From positions 1 through 50,237 of the forward strand of contig JAUIKO010000007.1 in NCBI GenBank assembly GCA_030430755.1: a stretch of 50,237 bases of DNA, given 5' to 3'. A program made the position numbers and the translations under genes. The stretch is from Fimbriimonadia bacterium. GTDB taxonomy: Bacteria > Armatimonadota > Fimbriimonadia > Fimbriimonadales > Fimbriimonadaceae. The notes below the pieces were generated by a model, which searched no databases, had not been told where the DNA came from, and worked only from the letters and a program-made list of their open reading frames with translations. Below are positions 8,899-17,965 of this stretch, one piece after another. The stretch's first letter is position 1. Every line of letters starts with the position of its first letter.

Positions 8899-9030
8899 AT
8901 CTAGCGTAGATGATATAGGTTGGCTTAAGTCATTTATGGGTGTGATGAAAAATTAGTATGAATGAGTAGAAGGTCTTCGTAAAAAGTCCGTATACTATGT
9001 TCTTCTTAAGACATTTATTTAAATAGAGTA

Positions 9031-10188
9031 ATGGGTAGGGTTATGTTTGATCGATTTATCATGTTTGGAATCATAAAGAAATTTATTTGTGTGTTGATTC
9101 TGAACACCCTATTTATTTATGCAAATAAAGAAGATTGGTTATCCGGAGATTTTACTCAGTATGTTCAAGATGATTTAGTGATACAGGTAAACGAAGAATG
9201 GATAGATCGATTGGATCAAATGGATTTATTAAATGCCATCCCGGAAGATAGTGAAAAATATTTACTCCGCAATGACGCGTTGTATCATCAAGAAGGAAGT
9301 TCTACAATATTTGCACCGAAAAATCAAGATCATACACCATATATCGATAATACTCACTATAACTTAAAGAAAGATTTAGAATATGAGAATTTTGTTAACC
9401 TGTATAATAGTTCACTGTATTCGAATAAAACACTCTTTTTAGGTTCTATAGCAAGGAAAGTGGATTTTAATTTGCTTAAAATGCATTTTAAAAAATGGGA
9501 GCTACTTGATAGTATTAATCAATTTTCTGGAGAAGATATCTTTGGTCCATTTCATCAAGAATCTTTTGTAGTTAAGGCAGAGGCAAAATGGAATGTGAAT
9601 TCTTCTCTATCACTTCTTGGGTCTGCTGCACCTGGAAAGAAGTTATCTCAGCCAGATGATATTGAAATAATTTTGAAAAACCCTATCCAGTGGTATGGTG
9701 GTGTTCAGTATAAGAAAGAGAAATATACAATTCTTGCAGGCTTAGAGTATCTTAAGGATTCAGATAAGATTAGTACTAACATAAATGCTTTTAACAGAGA
9801 CAAGTATAGAATCAGTGGAGAAGCCAAATTTTCTCTATTACCAGGGATCCATTTTTCAGCAGCTGGGAAAATTTCACCTATTAAAAAAACAGATTTTGAA
9901 GATAAATATAATTATCAATTTTCAAGTAAGATAGCACTTGATAGAATTAAAGGCTGGAGCTTACAAGCGCGTTTGGATTCCACTTTCGAACTTGTGCCTT
10001 ATTCTACGAGCATTGGCAACCAAGAGTTTTTAGCATCTCTGATTGCAAAATCTGAATTAACTGATAAAATTCACATATTTATGGGTGTACAGAGTATTTA
10101 TCATGGTGAAAAACAGCTATTTCCAATTTCTATAAAAAATCTTCTGGATGAATACCAGGGCGCTGTGCAAATAATTTTTTATTTCTAA
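9031..10188 (+). CDS. Predicted outer-membrane beta-barrel protein
   Basis: A 385-residue exported protein without a family I can name. The N-terminus (IIKKFICVLILNTLFIYA) is a signal peptide, with cleavage likely near residue 31; in-frame ATGs at 9043 and 9061 are alternative starts. The second half alternates polar and hydrophobic residues as in amphipathic beta-strands (SSLSLLGSAAP, KYTILAGLEYL, HIFMGVQSIYHG). The chain ends IIFYF; a terminal Phe preceded by aromatics is the signature recognised by the BAM complex. It lies directly upstream of the SLH porin but is separated by 169 bases that contain a promoter candidate, so they are probably transcribed separately. Confidence 0.6.
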   Translation: MGRVMFDRFIMFGIIKKFICVLILNTLFIYANKEDWLSGDFTQYVQDDLVIQVNEEWIDRLDQMDLLNAIPEDSEKYLLRNDALYHQEGSSTIFAPKNQDHTPYIDNTHYNLKKDLEYENFVNLYNSSLYSNKTLFLGSIARKVDFNLLKMHFKKWELLDSINQFSGEDIFGPFHQESFVVKAEAKWNVNSSLSLLGSAAPGKKLSQPDDIEIILKNPIQWYGGVQYKKEKYTILAGLEYLKDSDKISTNINAFNRDKYRISGEAKFSLLPGIHFSAAGKISPIKKTDFEDKYNYQFSSKIALDRIKGWSLQARLDSTFELVPYSTSIGNQEFLASLIAKSELTDKIHIFMGVQSIYHGEKQLFPISIKNLLDEYQGAVQIIFYF

Positions 10189-10253
10189 GTGCATGATCGA
10201 ATGTGAAACTATGTATATTGAATCGAGAAAAAAATAAAACTGATACATTTACC

Positions 10254-10283
10254 TTGAAAAATAATTTTATATGTGCCCATAAT
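10254..10283 (+). promoter_or_regulatory. Candidate sigma-70-type promoter of the SLH porin
   Basis: TTGAAA at 10254-10259 and CATAAT at 10278-10283 are each one mismatch from the -35 and -10 consensus, with an 18-base spacer. Transcription would start near 10290, giving a leader of roughly 70 bases. The porin ATG at 10358 is preceded by a CGAGG Shine-Dalgarno. Confidence 0.45.
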
Positions 10284-10357
10284 ATTTAAGTGGAGTACTA
10301 GATGGTAACATTGGAGTTCATCTTAGTATCCCTCAAAATAGTTAACGAGGAAAATAA

Positions 10358-12172
10358 ATGAATAATACATTTAAATATGCTTTAAGCGTAGTATTAGGCG
10401 CAGCAATGGTAGTTCCTACCCTAGCTGCAGAAAAATCAGGCAAATGCTGTTCAAAGAAGAGTGTAAGTGCATCTGAAGTATTTCCAGACGTACCTGCAAA
10501 TCATTGGGCTTATTCAGCATTAGAAAACATGAGAAAAGCTGGTGTGCTAGATGGAATGCCAAATGGTAAGTTCTGTGGTAACAAAGCTTTTACAAGATAT
10601 GAATTTGCTGCAGCAGTTAACAGAGCATATTCTAGTCTAAAGAATATGGTAGATGGCGTATCTGGTAGTTTAAAAGACGTAAAAGATGCTATCTCTGAAT
10701 ATGGTGATGTTGCACATGGAGTCGATAAGTTTAAAACTGCTTTAGATAACATGGAGCATGATGCAAAAGAAATCAAAGCTTTCAAGGCAGAAGCAGACAA
10801 CTTAAGAATGTTAGTTAATGAATTCAGCCCAGAATTGAAAGGTATGAAGTCTGATGTAGATTCCATGAAAAGAAACCTAGATGTATTATCTGGAAAAGTT
10901 TCTGATATGGAAAGCAGAATGACAGTTGTACCTTTCGGTGAAGTGAACTTCTCTAAAACTTTTCTTTACAACTGGAATGAAAAAGTTCAGGGTGAAAACT
11001 CTCAGGGAGAAAAAGCTGGTTCCAAAGATGGTGACAAGTTCGTTAACCCAGATTGGAGAAATAACTTTAATTATAATGCTGACGTAGCATTTGGTGTAAA
11101 GGGTAATGTAGAAGGTGGTCCAAAATGGGCTGGTCAGTTTACATTAGATACCGGAAGCAATGTAAAGTTAAGAAAGTTAAATGTATCTCAAGACTTTAAT
11201 GTAAGCGGAGTAACTCTAACACTAGGTGGTGGTAGAGATGCTTACAGAATGTCTGATGCTTTAATGTACAAATCTGACAGAACAAATTACTTTAGCATGG
11301 ATAGATACCAGAAGAATGGTTCTTACACATTAGATGGATGTAATGTATCTGTAGCATACAATCCGTTTAAAGTATGTGCATTTTATGCAAAGCCTAACAA
11401 TACAAAGTCTGTAGACGCAGCTTTTGTTGCTGGTGCAAAAGTTAACTTAGATAATTTATTTGACAGAGTTAACGTAGAAGCTGGTGGAAACTGGGTTGAT
11501 AACGGTGCTAAAGCTGGACACGTAGCGTTTGGTTTTGATGCTGATGTAGATGTATATGCTGGTGTTAAGGTAAACGGTGGATTTAACATGTCCAAGAAAA
11601 GAGCAGATGATAAATTTGTTTCTGATGAAAAGGATAACATGTACTTCTACGGTGGTTTATCTGGTAGTGTAGATTCTTACGGTTTAGATGTAAGTGTAGG
11701 ATATACTGGCGTACAAAAAGGATTTGCTTCTTTAGGTGAATTCGACGTAATAGGAAACGAATCCGATGCTGCTATGAGAGGTCTACACGGTGGTAAACTC
11801 TCTGCTGCTTGGAACTACGGTTCATTTAAAGTCAAAGCATCTGGTCACTACTTAATGGGTCTAAAAGATAATGATGGTAAATATAGTGGCTTAGAAGATA
11901 AAGGTTATTTAGTTGACGTAAATCCATCTGTATCTTACGATTACAACGATTGGGTATCAGCTACTGTTAAGGGATGCTATGTTGGTAAGAAAGCTTCAGA
12001 AAATGCAGATGTTTCATCAGATGCTACTGTTGCTGCTTTTGTTGACTTAACCCCAGCAAAGAATACTACATGGAGAGGCGGTGTTGAATACAGAGGTACC
12101 AACACAGGCGAAAAAGATGCTGAATGGGCAGGTGCTGTTACACCGTTCGCAGCTGTTAACTTTACATTCTAA
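10358..12172 (+). CDS. SLH-domain outer-membrane porin (OmpM/SlpA/SomA-like)
   Basis: A 604-residue major outer-membrane protein of the type that both forms a pore and ties the outer membrane to peptidoglycan. In order: signal peptide (residues 1 to about 24), one SLH domain (about 42-92: VFPDVPANHWAYSALENM, then a TRYEFAAAVNRAY end), a helical coiled-coil spacer (about 95-190), and a C-terminal beta-barrel closing with AVNFTF. The mature N-terminus carries a Cys-Cys pair (residues 30-31). Even codon usage, a good Shine-Dalgarno, a near-consensus promoter and a strong terminator all suggest high expression. Such proteins occur in cyanobacteria, Thermus, Negativicutes and related diderms; the cell-wall ligand here is unknown. 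Confidence 0.85.
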   Translation: MNNTFKYALSVVLGAAMVVPTLAAEKSGKCCSKKSVSASEVFPDVPANHWAYSALENMRKAGVLDGMPNGKFCGNKAFTRYEFAAAVNRAYSSLKNMVDGVSGSLKDVKDAISEYGDVAHGVDKFKTALDNMEHDAKEIKAFKAEADNLRMLVNEFSPELKGMKSDVDSMKRNLDVLSGKVSDMESRMTVVPFGEVNFSKTFLYNWNEKVQGENSQGEKAGSKDGDKFVNPDWRNNFNYNADVAFGVKGNVEGGPKWAGQFTLDTGSNVKLRKLNVSQDFNVSGVTLTLGGGRDAYRMSDALMYKSDRTNYFSMDRYQKNGSYTLDGCNVSVAYNPFKVCAFYAKPNNTKSVDAAFVAGAKVNLDNLFDRVNVEAGGNWVDNGAKAGHVAFGFDADVDVYAGVKVNGGFNMSKKRADDKFVSDEKDNMYFYGGLSGSVDSYGLDVSVGYTGVQKGFASLGEFDVIGNESDAAMRGLHGGKLSAAWNYGSFKVKASGHYLMGLKDNDGKYSGLEDKGYLVDVNPSVSYDYNDWVSATVKGCYVGKKASENADVSSDATVAAFVDLTPAKNTTWRGGVEYRGTNTGEKDAEWAGAVTPFAAVNFTF

Positions 12173-12199
12173 TAAAATTACACATTAGAAAAAAGTATA

Positions 12200-12235
12200 A
12201 AAAGGATGCGCTAAAAAGTGCATCTTTTTTTATTT
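12200..12235 (+). terminator. Rho-independent terminator of the SLH porin
   Basis: Stem GATGCGC (12205-12211), loop TAAAAA, stem GTGCATC (12218-12224) with one G-T wobble, followed by seven T residues and more T-rich sequence. It lies 33 bases after the porin stop and is a textbook intrinsic terminator. Confidence 0.85.
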
Positions 12236-12303
12236 TATTACTTATTGGTTTGTACTATTTAAACTTTAAATACTAATATAAAGTTAAATGGTACACTCAA
12301 AAT

Positions 12304-14145
12304 ATGAATATATTGACACTTCCGTTTAATGCTACCAAGGGTACAAATGAAGCATATGCAAGACAAATATCACAGTATTTTTCAAATACCATTAATGAAT
12401 TTTCTGATGATAATGTAGTTCACTTGCATTATATGAGACCAGTTCAAGAAGGATCTCAGATTCAGGAATTTTTCAATCCAACCAATGAACTAAATGATAT
12501 TGAATCGTTAAAAAAAATTTCAGCAGAATCTCAAGCCAATGTTGTGATCGATGGGCTTTTGGATGTGTCATCAGAAGAATTATTTACCTTTACTTTACGT
12601 TTTTTAAAACCTGATGCAGAGCCAAAAAGCATTAATTTTACCTCGAAAAAGGATCAATTATTTGAAACATTTATCGATATTTTACAAGGTATTTGTAAAG
12701 AAATAGAGATCGATACTCCAGGTATTTTAGAAGAAGGAACAGAGATTTTTGGAACAAAGAAAACAGATGCTTTTCTTAAATTTATTCAAGGAGTAGATGT
12801 TATTAGTTATATACATCAGACTGAGGGGAATGTGAATCCTAAAGCGAATTTCGAAGAATCATACGAATCCTTATTAGAAGCCCTGAAGTTGGATAATAGT
12901 TTTGAAGTAGCTTATAGAGCAATACAGCAATTTTTACAGGATGTATTTAAACTTGGCATTTATGATATTAATAAAATATCTCAAATGGTTAAACAACTTA
13001 TCGATATTAGACCAAATGATACGGAGTCTTATCTTTTGTTAGGTCAGATGTATTTAATGCACAGAAATATAGATAAAGCGATCGAAAATTTTGAAGAAGC
13101 CATTAAGCATAGCCCAGAATTTCCGGAGCCTTATGTAAAACTAGGAGAAGCTCAGGTGATGGCTGGAATGATGAATAATGCTGAAAAAAACTTTAAAAAA
13201 GCATATGATCTTGATGATAATGAAAAGGCTTCTGCAGATTATTTGGCTGAACTTTATAAAGCAACGGGAAGAAATCATGAGATTCCTGATATATGGAAAC
13301 AAGTTATTCAAGAAAATCCTCAGCATACCAAAGCACACATTAAATTAGGGGTGTCATTATTCCAAGATAACAAAAAAGATAAAGCATTCGAGGTGTTTGA
13401 TCATGCATTGGCCACTCTTGAAGATCCTAATCCTGTTAGAAAAATCTATGCTAAGTTATTCATGGAAGAGAAAAACTTTGATAGAGCGATGGACCTTTTC
13501 GAAGATTATATTGATAATGAACCTACCGATCCTGATGCTATGATCTCTTATGCTTTTGCCCTACAGAATGCAGGTAGGGAGTTTGAAGTTCCGCCAGTAT
13601 TAAATAATATTCTACAGTTAAATATTGATAAGGATACTAGAGCTCATGTTCAAGCATGGCACTTAGAATTAATTCAACCTAAAAGGTTAGAAGCTTATAC
13701 AGAGGCATTGCAAAAAGCAGACGAAGGCAAATACGAAGAGAGTATCCAGTTATTAAGACCATTGAAAAATTGGTTGACAGATTACTGGAAAGTTTGGGCG
13801 TTACTTTCAGACTGTCTTATAAAAACAAAGAATCATGATGAAGCAGAAAAAACAGTTCATAAACTCCTGGACATGTATCCTGGCTATGTAGATGGATATG
13901 GTTTTCTAACAGACGTTTATATTGCAAAAAATAAAGCCGAAGAGGCGTTTAATTTGTTAATTCAAGTTTCTTCTAAGTTTCAAGACTCTATTCCTTTTGC
14001 TATTATAACTGTTAAAGCCGCAAATGCTGCTGGTAAGAAAGATGTTGCAAAAGGAATTTATGATTCGCTTATGACTGCTACAAATAATAATGCAGAAATT
14101 AAAAAAGCATTAGATCATGTCATGTCTCCTATTTTGATCATTTAA
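12304..14145 (+). CDS. TPR-repeat protein with TolB-like N-terminal domain
   Basis: A 613-residue protein without signal peptide. Residues 1-135 have the pattern of a TolB-N/FlgO-type alpha-beta domain (MNILTLPFNATKG, ANVVIDGLLDV with a following beta-hairpin). From about residue 235 to the end the chain is built of TPR helical hairpins, for example SYLLLGQMYLMHRNIDKAIE and PYVKLGEAQVMAGMMNNAEK. TPR proteins act as scaffolds; the partner is unknown. It stands alone between two terminator-like hairpins, so it may be monocistronic. The TPR call is secure and the N-terminal domain is tentative. Confidence 0.75.
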   Translation: MNILTLPFNATKGTNEAYARQISQYFSNTINEFSDDNVVHLHYMRPVQEGSQIQEFFNPTNELNDIESLKKISAESQANVVIDGLLDVSSEELFTFTLRFLKPDAEPKSINFTSKKDQLFETFIDILQGICKEIEIDTPGILEEGTEIFGTKKTDAFLKFIQGVDVISYIHQTEGNVNPKANFEESYESLLEALKLDNSFEVAYRAIQQFLQDVFKLGIYDINKISQMVKQLIDIRPNDTESYLLLGQMYLMHRNIDKAIENFEEAIKHSPEFPEPYVKLGEAQVMAGMMNNAEKNFKKAYDLDDNEKASADYLAELYKATGRNHEIPDIWKQVIQENPQHTKAHIKLGVSLFQDNKKDKAFEVFDHALATLEDPNPVRKIYAKLFMEEKNFDRAMDLFEDYIDNEPTDPDAMISYAFALQNAGREFEVPPVLNNILQLNIDKDTRAHVQAWHLELIQPKRLEAYTEALQKADEGKYEESIQLLRPLKNWLTDYWKVWALLSDCLIKTKNHDEAEKTVHKLLDMYPGYVDGYGFLTDVYIAKNKAEEAFNLLIQVSSKFQDSIPFAIITVKAANAAGKKDVAKGIYDSLMTATNNNAEIKKALDHVMSPILII

Positions 14146-14157
14146 AATTCTATTAAC

Positions 14158-14212
14158 ATACACTAATTTCTTATAGATAATAATTTCTTCCAGATATTCG
14201 GAATTAGTGTAT
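14158..14212. terminator. Inverted repeat after the TPR gene
   Basis: Perfect 11-bp arms ATACACTAATT (14158-14168) and AATTAGTGTAT (14202-14212), extendable by two pairs, around a loop of about 30 bases and followed by CTTTTGTAATT. It is a plausible but imperfect terminator; the long loop leaves room for a regulatory structure. Confidence 0.4.
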
Positions 14213-14360
14213 CTTTTGTAATTCTCTTCTAAAATTTTAAATTACATCTTTGTATAATATAGTCTCTTATGTTGAGGATTTGGTCCTTATTTATTGTCAA
14301 AATGGTATATTATCAAGAGTATAGGAACATATATATTAATTCCTTAGTTAGAATACGCAT

Positions 14361-15143
14361 ATGCAAAGAAAAAGTAGTATAAAAAATCTTAAAGTTATTG
14401 TTGTAGCTGGAATATTAAGTGGTTGTGGTACATTAGAGTTTAGGCATCATGATGATTTTTTCAGGAGTAATAGTTATCATGAATGGAGCGGATTTACCAC
14501 GGAGCCTACATCTACTCATTGGGATTCCTCCACAGAAAATAGGGATGATTTTTTCAGTAACGGGAGCTATGATACTTCGAGCAAATTCAATAATAGATTT
14601 CATGGATTTAGTTCTACTGAATCTGATACTAGAGACCATGATCAATGGAAAGAATACAATGATTTCTCTGGTAATTCGAGTCATACAAAATCATATAATA
14701 AAAAAAATGTTGATTCTGTCATTGAATATGAGGAAATGTTACGTTTTTTGGATATTTGTATGGAAAAAAAATGTTTTGTTACTCCTTCGAATATAAATGA
14801 TTACTTATCGGCGAGTAAAATTTTAAATTTACCTTTAACAAAAGTATTTAATAAAGTTGCTGTTGAAGTAAATGGTAAAAAAAACTTATTTTCTATCTCA
14901 ATGTGGGATAGCAAAAAGGATATTCTGAATACTATTTGTGAAGCATACCAGATGGATATGAAAAGTTCAGAATTAAAAGAAATTATGAAAACATTAGGTG
15001 CAAATGTTACGAAAGCACATCGAGCCTTGATGGTAAAAAATCATCCAGATAAAGGAGGCTGCGAAGAGAAAGCAAAAGAAATAAATAGTGCTAAGGATTC
15101 AATGAACGAATTTATCGATCAGATGATAAAAGCTTTTGCATAA
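14361..15143 (+). CDS. Lipoprotein with C-terminal J-domain (first copy)
   Basis: A 260-residue predicted lipoprotein: basic start, hydrophobic core and lipobox L-S-G-C22. A low-complexity Ser/Asp/Phe-rich region with a repeated DDFF-x-x-x-SY unit (residues 31-75) follows, then a helical part. The last 60 residues have J-domain character: KAHRALMVKNHPDKGG with the HPD tripeptide at 228-230 and a following helix with A-x-x-x-I-x-x-A-x-x-S. J-domains stimulate Hsp70 ATPase, yet bacterial DnaK is cytoplasmic while this domain would sit outside the inner membrane. A second lipoprotein of the same design follows at 15385, separated by a terminator. J-domain call fairly strong; function unknown. 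Confidence 0.72.
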   Translation: MQRKSSIKNLKVIVVAGILSGCGTLEFRHHDDFFRSNSYHEWSGFTTEPTSTHWDSSTENRDDFFSNGSYDTSSKFNNRFHGFSSTESDTRDHDQWKEYNDFSGNSSHTKSYNKKNVDSVIEYEEMLRFLDICMEKKCFVTPSNINDYLSASKILNLPLTKVFNKVAVEVNGKKNLFSISMWDSKKDILNTICEAYQMDMKSSELKEIMKTLGANVTKAHRALMVKNHPDKGGCEEKAKEINSAKDSMNEFIDQMIKAFA

Positions 15144-15164
15144 AAAGAAAGAATATATTTCTAT

Positions 15165-15206
15165 AAACAGGGAGGATGTTTATAAAGCATCTTTCCTGTT
15201 TTTATT
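15165..15206 (+). terminator. Rho-independent terminator after the first J-domain lipoprotein
   Basis: Arms AAACAGGGAGGATG (15165-15178) and CATCTTTCCTGTTT (15188-15201) pair over 14 bases with two G-T wobbles around a 9-base loop and run into TTTTATT. It separates the two J-domain lipoprotein genes into independent transcripts. The following 180 bases hold only very short ORFs. Confidence 0.75.
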
Positions 15207-15384
15207 ATGAATGTTCTTATTCACAGAAGAGTATTTAAAAGGTTCTTGCAAAAATATTATTATAGTTTTTATTTACAGGTAATATCTTTATTTTAACCTC
15301 TGTAAAATGAGTATCTTTGAAGTGGACCTCAATATCAATAAAAAATCTTTAAATCATTTTAAACCTGCAAATAATATTTATTAG

Positions 15385-16512
15385 ATGCATAAAACTTTGA
15401 TTGTTATTTTATTAGGAATTATCTTAATTGCTATTCATGGGTGTGGTGGTAATAAAGCTGGATATAATACTGCTCTGAGAAATAGTGTTCAATATAATAT
15501 TTTAAATAAACGAAATCATCAAGGTAGATCTGTATTAACAAATAATCATACGAATACAAATCCTAGGATGTCACCTGGAACATCATCAATAAGTTCAAAA
15601 ACAAAAACTACCTATCCTAGCTATGTATATAAAGAAAAAATTGTTTTAGATGACCAGTATCTAGAAGAGGATTTCGATAAATCGGAAAAAAATGAAAGAG
15701 ATATCCCTGAAAAAATGTCCTATAATTCTCCAGAAAAGAGTAATATTCAAGATTTTATCGCATCACAATATTCACAAGAAAATTTAAATCAGAATTATAA
15801 TTTCGGTGAAAACCTTGCCTATGAAAACTTCAACCAGAACAAAAGATCAGATCAGGATGTTTCTCAAGAAAATTTTATCGATACTGAATTACCAGAAGAA
15901 GTACAACATGATTTCTGTCAAGAGGATTTTTCAAGTGAAAAGTCTGCACGTCATGAGGGAGGCTCTCAAAAAGAGTTTTTTGAGAGTTCTCAATTTCATT
16001 CGCCTTTTTTTTATACTCGGCAAAAGTTAAACAGAACAAATTTATTTGATAAACTATGGTCTGGTCTGTTTAGAGGATTCGATTCTCATCCTTCTAGCAT
16101 GAACGACTTTTCCGAGTATTTCTTCGACTGCAAATCAGAGCACAGTAAATATTATTTTTTTGGATTTAATAGTCCAAATGGTCATGGAAATGGTTTTAAA
16201 ACATTTAGATTTTCGCATTTTGAAAATTCTTCGTTGCCAAATTATGGTACATCAAAAGGAATGAGCAAGAAGCATATTATTCCTAATGAGGTAAGAGATG
16301 CATACAATCTTCTTGATGTTAAACCTCTCTCAGATAACTTTACAAAAGAAGAATACAGTAAAAAAATACGAGAAATAGATAAAAAATATCGGTCCAAGAT
16401 ACGTCAGGTTCATCCAGATAAGAACAAAAATTCTAATGATGATTTTGCTAAAGATCTAAATCGTGCGAAATCTATTCTTTACGAATATTTGGAAACTCTT
16501 ATGGTTAAATAA
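15385..16512 (+). CDS. Lipoprotein with C-terminal J-domain (second copy)
   Basis: A 375-residue predicted lipoprotein with signal peptide and lipobox I-H-G-C20. Residues 30-280 are low-complexity, rich in Asn, Ser, Glu and Phe, with repeated SQEN/QENF pieces, probably disordered. The last 75 residues form a recognisable J-domain: RDAYNLLDVKP as helix I, a basic helix II (KIREIDKKYRSKIRQ), V-HPD-K at 342-346 and FAKDLNRAKSILYEYL as helix III. It shares design but little sequence with the gene upstream, so these are old paralogs or convergent fusions. Export of a domain whose usual partner is cytoplasmic is the odd feature. Confidence 0.78.
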   Translation: MHKTLIVILLGIILIAIHGCGGNKAGYNTALRNSVQYNILNKRNHQGRSVLTNNHTNTNPRMSPGTSSISSKTKTTYPSYVYKEKIVLDDQYLEEDFDKSEKNERDIPEKMSYNSPEKSNIQDFIASQYSQENLNQNYNFGENLAYENFNQNKRSDQDVSQENFIDTELPEEVQHDFCQEDFSSEKSARHEGGSQKEFFESSQFHSPFFYTRQKLNRTNLFDKLWSGLFRGFDSHPSSMNDFSEYFFDCKSEHSKYYFFGFNSPNGHGNGFKTFRFSHFENSSLPNYGTSKGMSKKHIIPNEVRDAYNLLDVKPLSDNFTKEEYSKKIREIDKKYRSKIRQVHPDKNKNSNDDFAKDLNRAKSILYEYLETLMVK

Positions 16513-16730
16513 TTTTCATTAAGAAAAGAGATAGATGGAATTTAATAAGTGGAATATTCCGATGGAGGTTTGTTAATTAGGATATTTTCATGTCTACTTG
16601 GTTACGATATCGAGCCAGATATCAAATTTAAGTTACAATGTATTTAGTTGATAGTGCGTGTGATTTTCTTTTAGTAGCTATCAAATATTGATATGAGTCT
16701 TCTTTGATATGGTTTTGTATGAGATTATTA

Positions 16731-16889
16731 ATGAAAAAATTATTATCTTTATGTTTTTTTACTGTTTTAACGTTTGGCTGCATTGGTGGAAGTTTCAGTG
16801 GATATATCAATGATAGATAGCAAGGGAATAATCATACTGAATCTCAACCGATAGATAGGGTTGTATCAAAAGAGAAGCGTAATATGTAG
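16731..16889 (+). pseudogene. Mini-lipoprotein frame interrupted by an amber codon
   Basis: The ATG at 16731 opens MKKLLSLCFFTVLTFGCIGG, an almost ideal lipoprotein signal peptide with the lipobox Cys at residue 17. The frame stops at TAG 16818-16820 after 29 residues, then stays open for 22 more codons (QGNNHTESQPIDRVVSKEKR...) to TAG at 16887. It may be the broken remnant of a small lipoprotein, or the 29-residue form may be real. No Shine-Dalgarno is visible. A 60-residue frame on the opposite strand overlaps it and is less convincing. The preceding bases 16513-16730 show a stray GGAGG at 16563 but no gene I can support. Confidence 0.45.
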
Positions 16890-16914
16890 TTATGTAGATA
16901 TGTAGATATGTAGA
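16883..16914. repeat. 8-bp tandem repeat, four units
   Basis: TATGTAGT followed by three exact TATGTAGA units. It begins at the end of the interrupted lipoprotein frame and lies between that frame and the 3' end of pdhB. Units of 8 bases are prone to slippage and would shift a reading frame. Confidence 0.85.
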
Positions 16915-16988
16915 TATCTATTATTTTATGCATGTCTTTTAGCAAGGTTCTAAAACGGTTTACATGAAAAAATATTTTTATAAGATTT

Positions 16989-17963
16989 CTATAATATTTT
17001 TTTAATAGATTCCAATATGTTTTCTGGTTTTGGCATGCATTCCAATTCTAAATTTCGAGCATAGGGCATAGGGACATTTAATCCTGCAACCCGTACAACT
17101 GGTCCATCTAAGTAATCGAAACACTCTTCAGAAATTCTTGCAGCGATTTCAGCTCCAAATCCTCCATTTCTCCACCCTTCATATACTACTACAGCACGGT
17201 TTGTTTTACGCACGGATGAAGAGATGGTTTCCATATCTAAAGGGAGTAATGATCTAATATCAATAACCTCTGCAGAAATTCCTTGTTGGTGTAGGTTTTC
17301 TGCTGTGTCTAAACAGGTTTGTACCATTTTGCTATATGCCAATAAAGTTATATCAGATCCTTCCTTTAAAACATGTGCTTTTCCAAAAGGAGTAACAAAT
17401 TCTGTATCTTCTGAAACGTCACCTTTAGCCCCATATAAAGTTGGGTGTTCTAAAAATATAACGGGATTATCATCTCTAATAGCGGATTTTAACATTCCTT
17501 TAGCATCTTGTGGAGTAAAGGGTGCTACGACTTTCAGTCCAGGTACATGTGCATACCAGGCATCGACAGATTGACTGTGTTGGGCACTTAATTGGTTTGC
17601 TGCTCCTGAGGGGCCTCGAATAACCATGGGGACTTTCAATTGTCCATTTGTCATATAGTGTACTTTGGCTGCATGGTTAAATATCTGATCGAAAGCAAGT
17701 ATAGAAAAAGACATCGTCATCATTTCTACCACAGGGCGTACACCTACCATTGCAGCTCCTATAGCAATACCTGTAAATCCAGGTTCTGTAATTGGGGTAT
17801 CCATGACTCTTTCGGAACCATATTTTTCTAGAAGCCCTTGAGTTACACGAAAAGTACCTTGATATCTTCCAATATCTTCACCCATGAGCATGACCAGAGT
17901 ATCTCTGTCCATCTCCTCTATTAAGGCTAATCTAAGCGCATCTCGATAAGTTATTGTAGCCAT
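16989..17963 (-). CDS. pdhB: Pyruvate dehydrogenase E1 component, beta subunit
   Basis: Forms the alpha2beta2 E1 heterotetramer with PdhA and decarboxylates pyruvate using thiamine diphosphate. The 324 residues are standard. Motifs are YRDALRLALIEEMDRD at the start, MGEDIGRYQGTFRVTQGL with the Glu expected to activate the TPP aminopyrimidine, TPITEPGFTGIAIGAA, MTMSFSILAFDQIFNHAAK, and HSQSVDAWYAHVPGLKVVAP. Stop of pdhA and start of pdhB are 2 bases apart, so the subunits are co-translated. No E2 or E3 gene is in the window. A branched-chain 2-oxo acid or acetoin dehydrogenase E1 is the alternative. Confidence 0.92.
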   Translation of the reverse strand: MATITYRDALRLALIEEMDRDTLVMLMGEDIGRYQGTFRVTQGLLEKYGSERVMDTPITEPGFTGIAIGAAMVGVRPVVEMMTMSFSILAFDQIFNHAAKVHYMTNGQLKVPMVIRGPSGAANQLSAQHSQSVDAWYAHVPGLKVVAPFTPQDAKGMLKSAIRDDNPVIFLEHPTLYGAKGDVSEDTEFVTPFGKAHVLKEGSDITLLAYSKMVQTCLDTAENLHQQGISAEVIDIRSLLPLDMETISSSVRKTNRAVVVYEGWRNGGFGAEIAARISEECFDYLDGPVVRVAGLNVPMPYARNLELECMPKPENILESIKKIL

Positions 17964-17965
17964 TA

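Noticed and set aside
16628-16810. 60-residue reading frame on the minus strand
   Set aside because: It lies antisense to a near-ideal lipoprotein signal peptide, has no Shine-Dalgarno and no recognisable feature.
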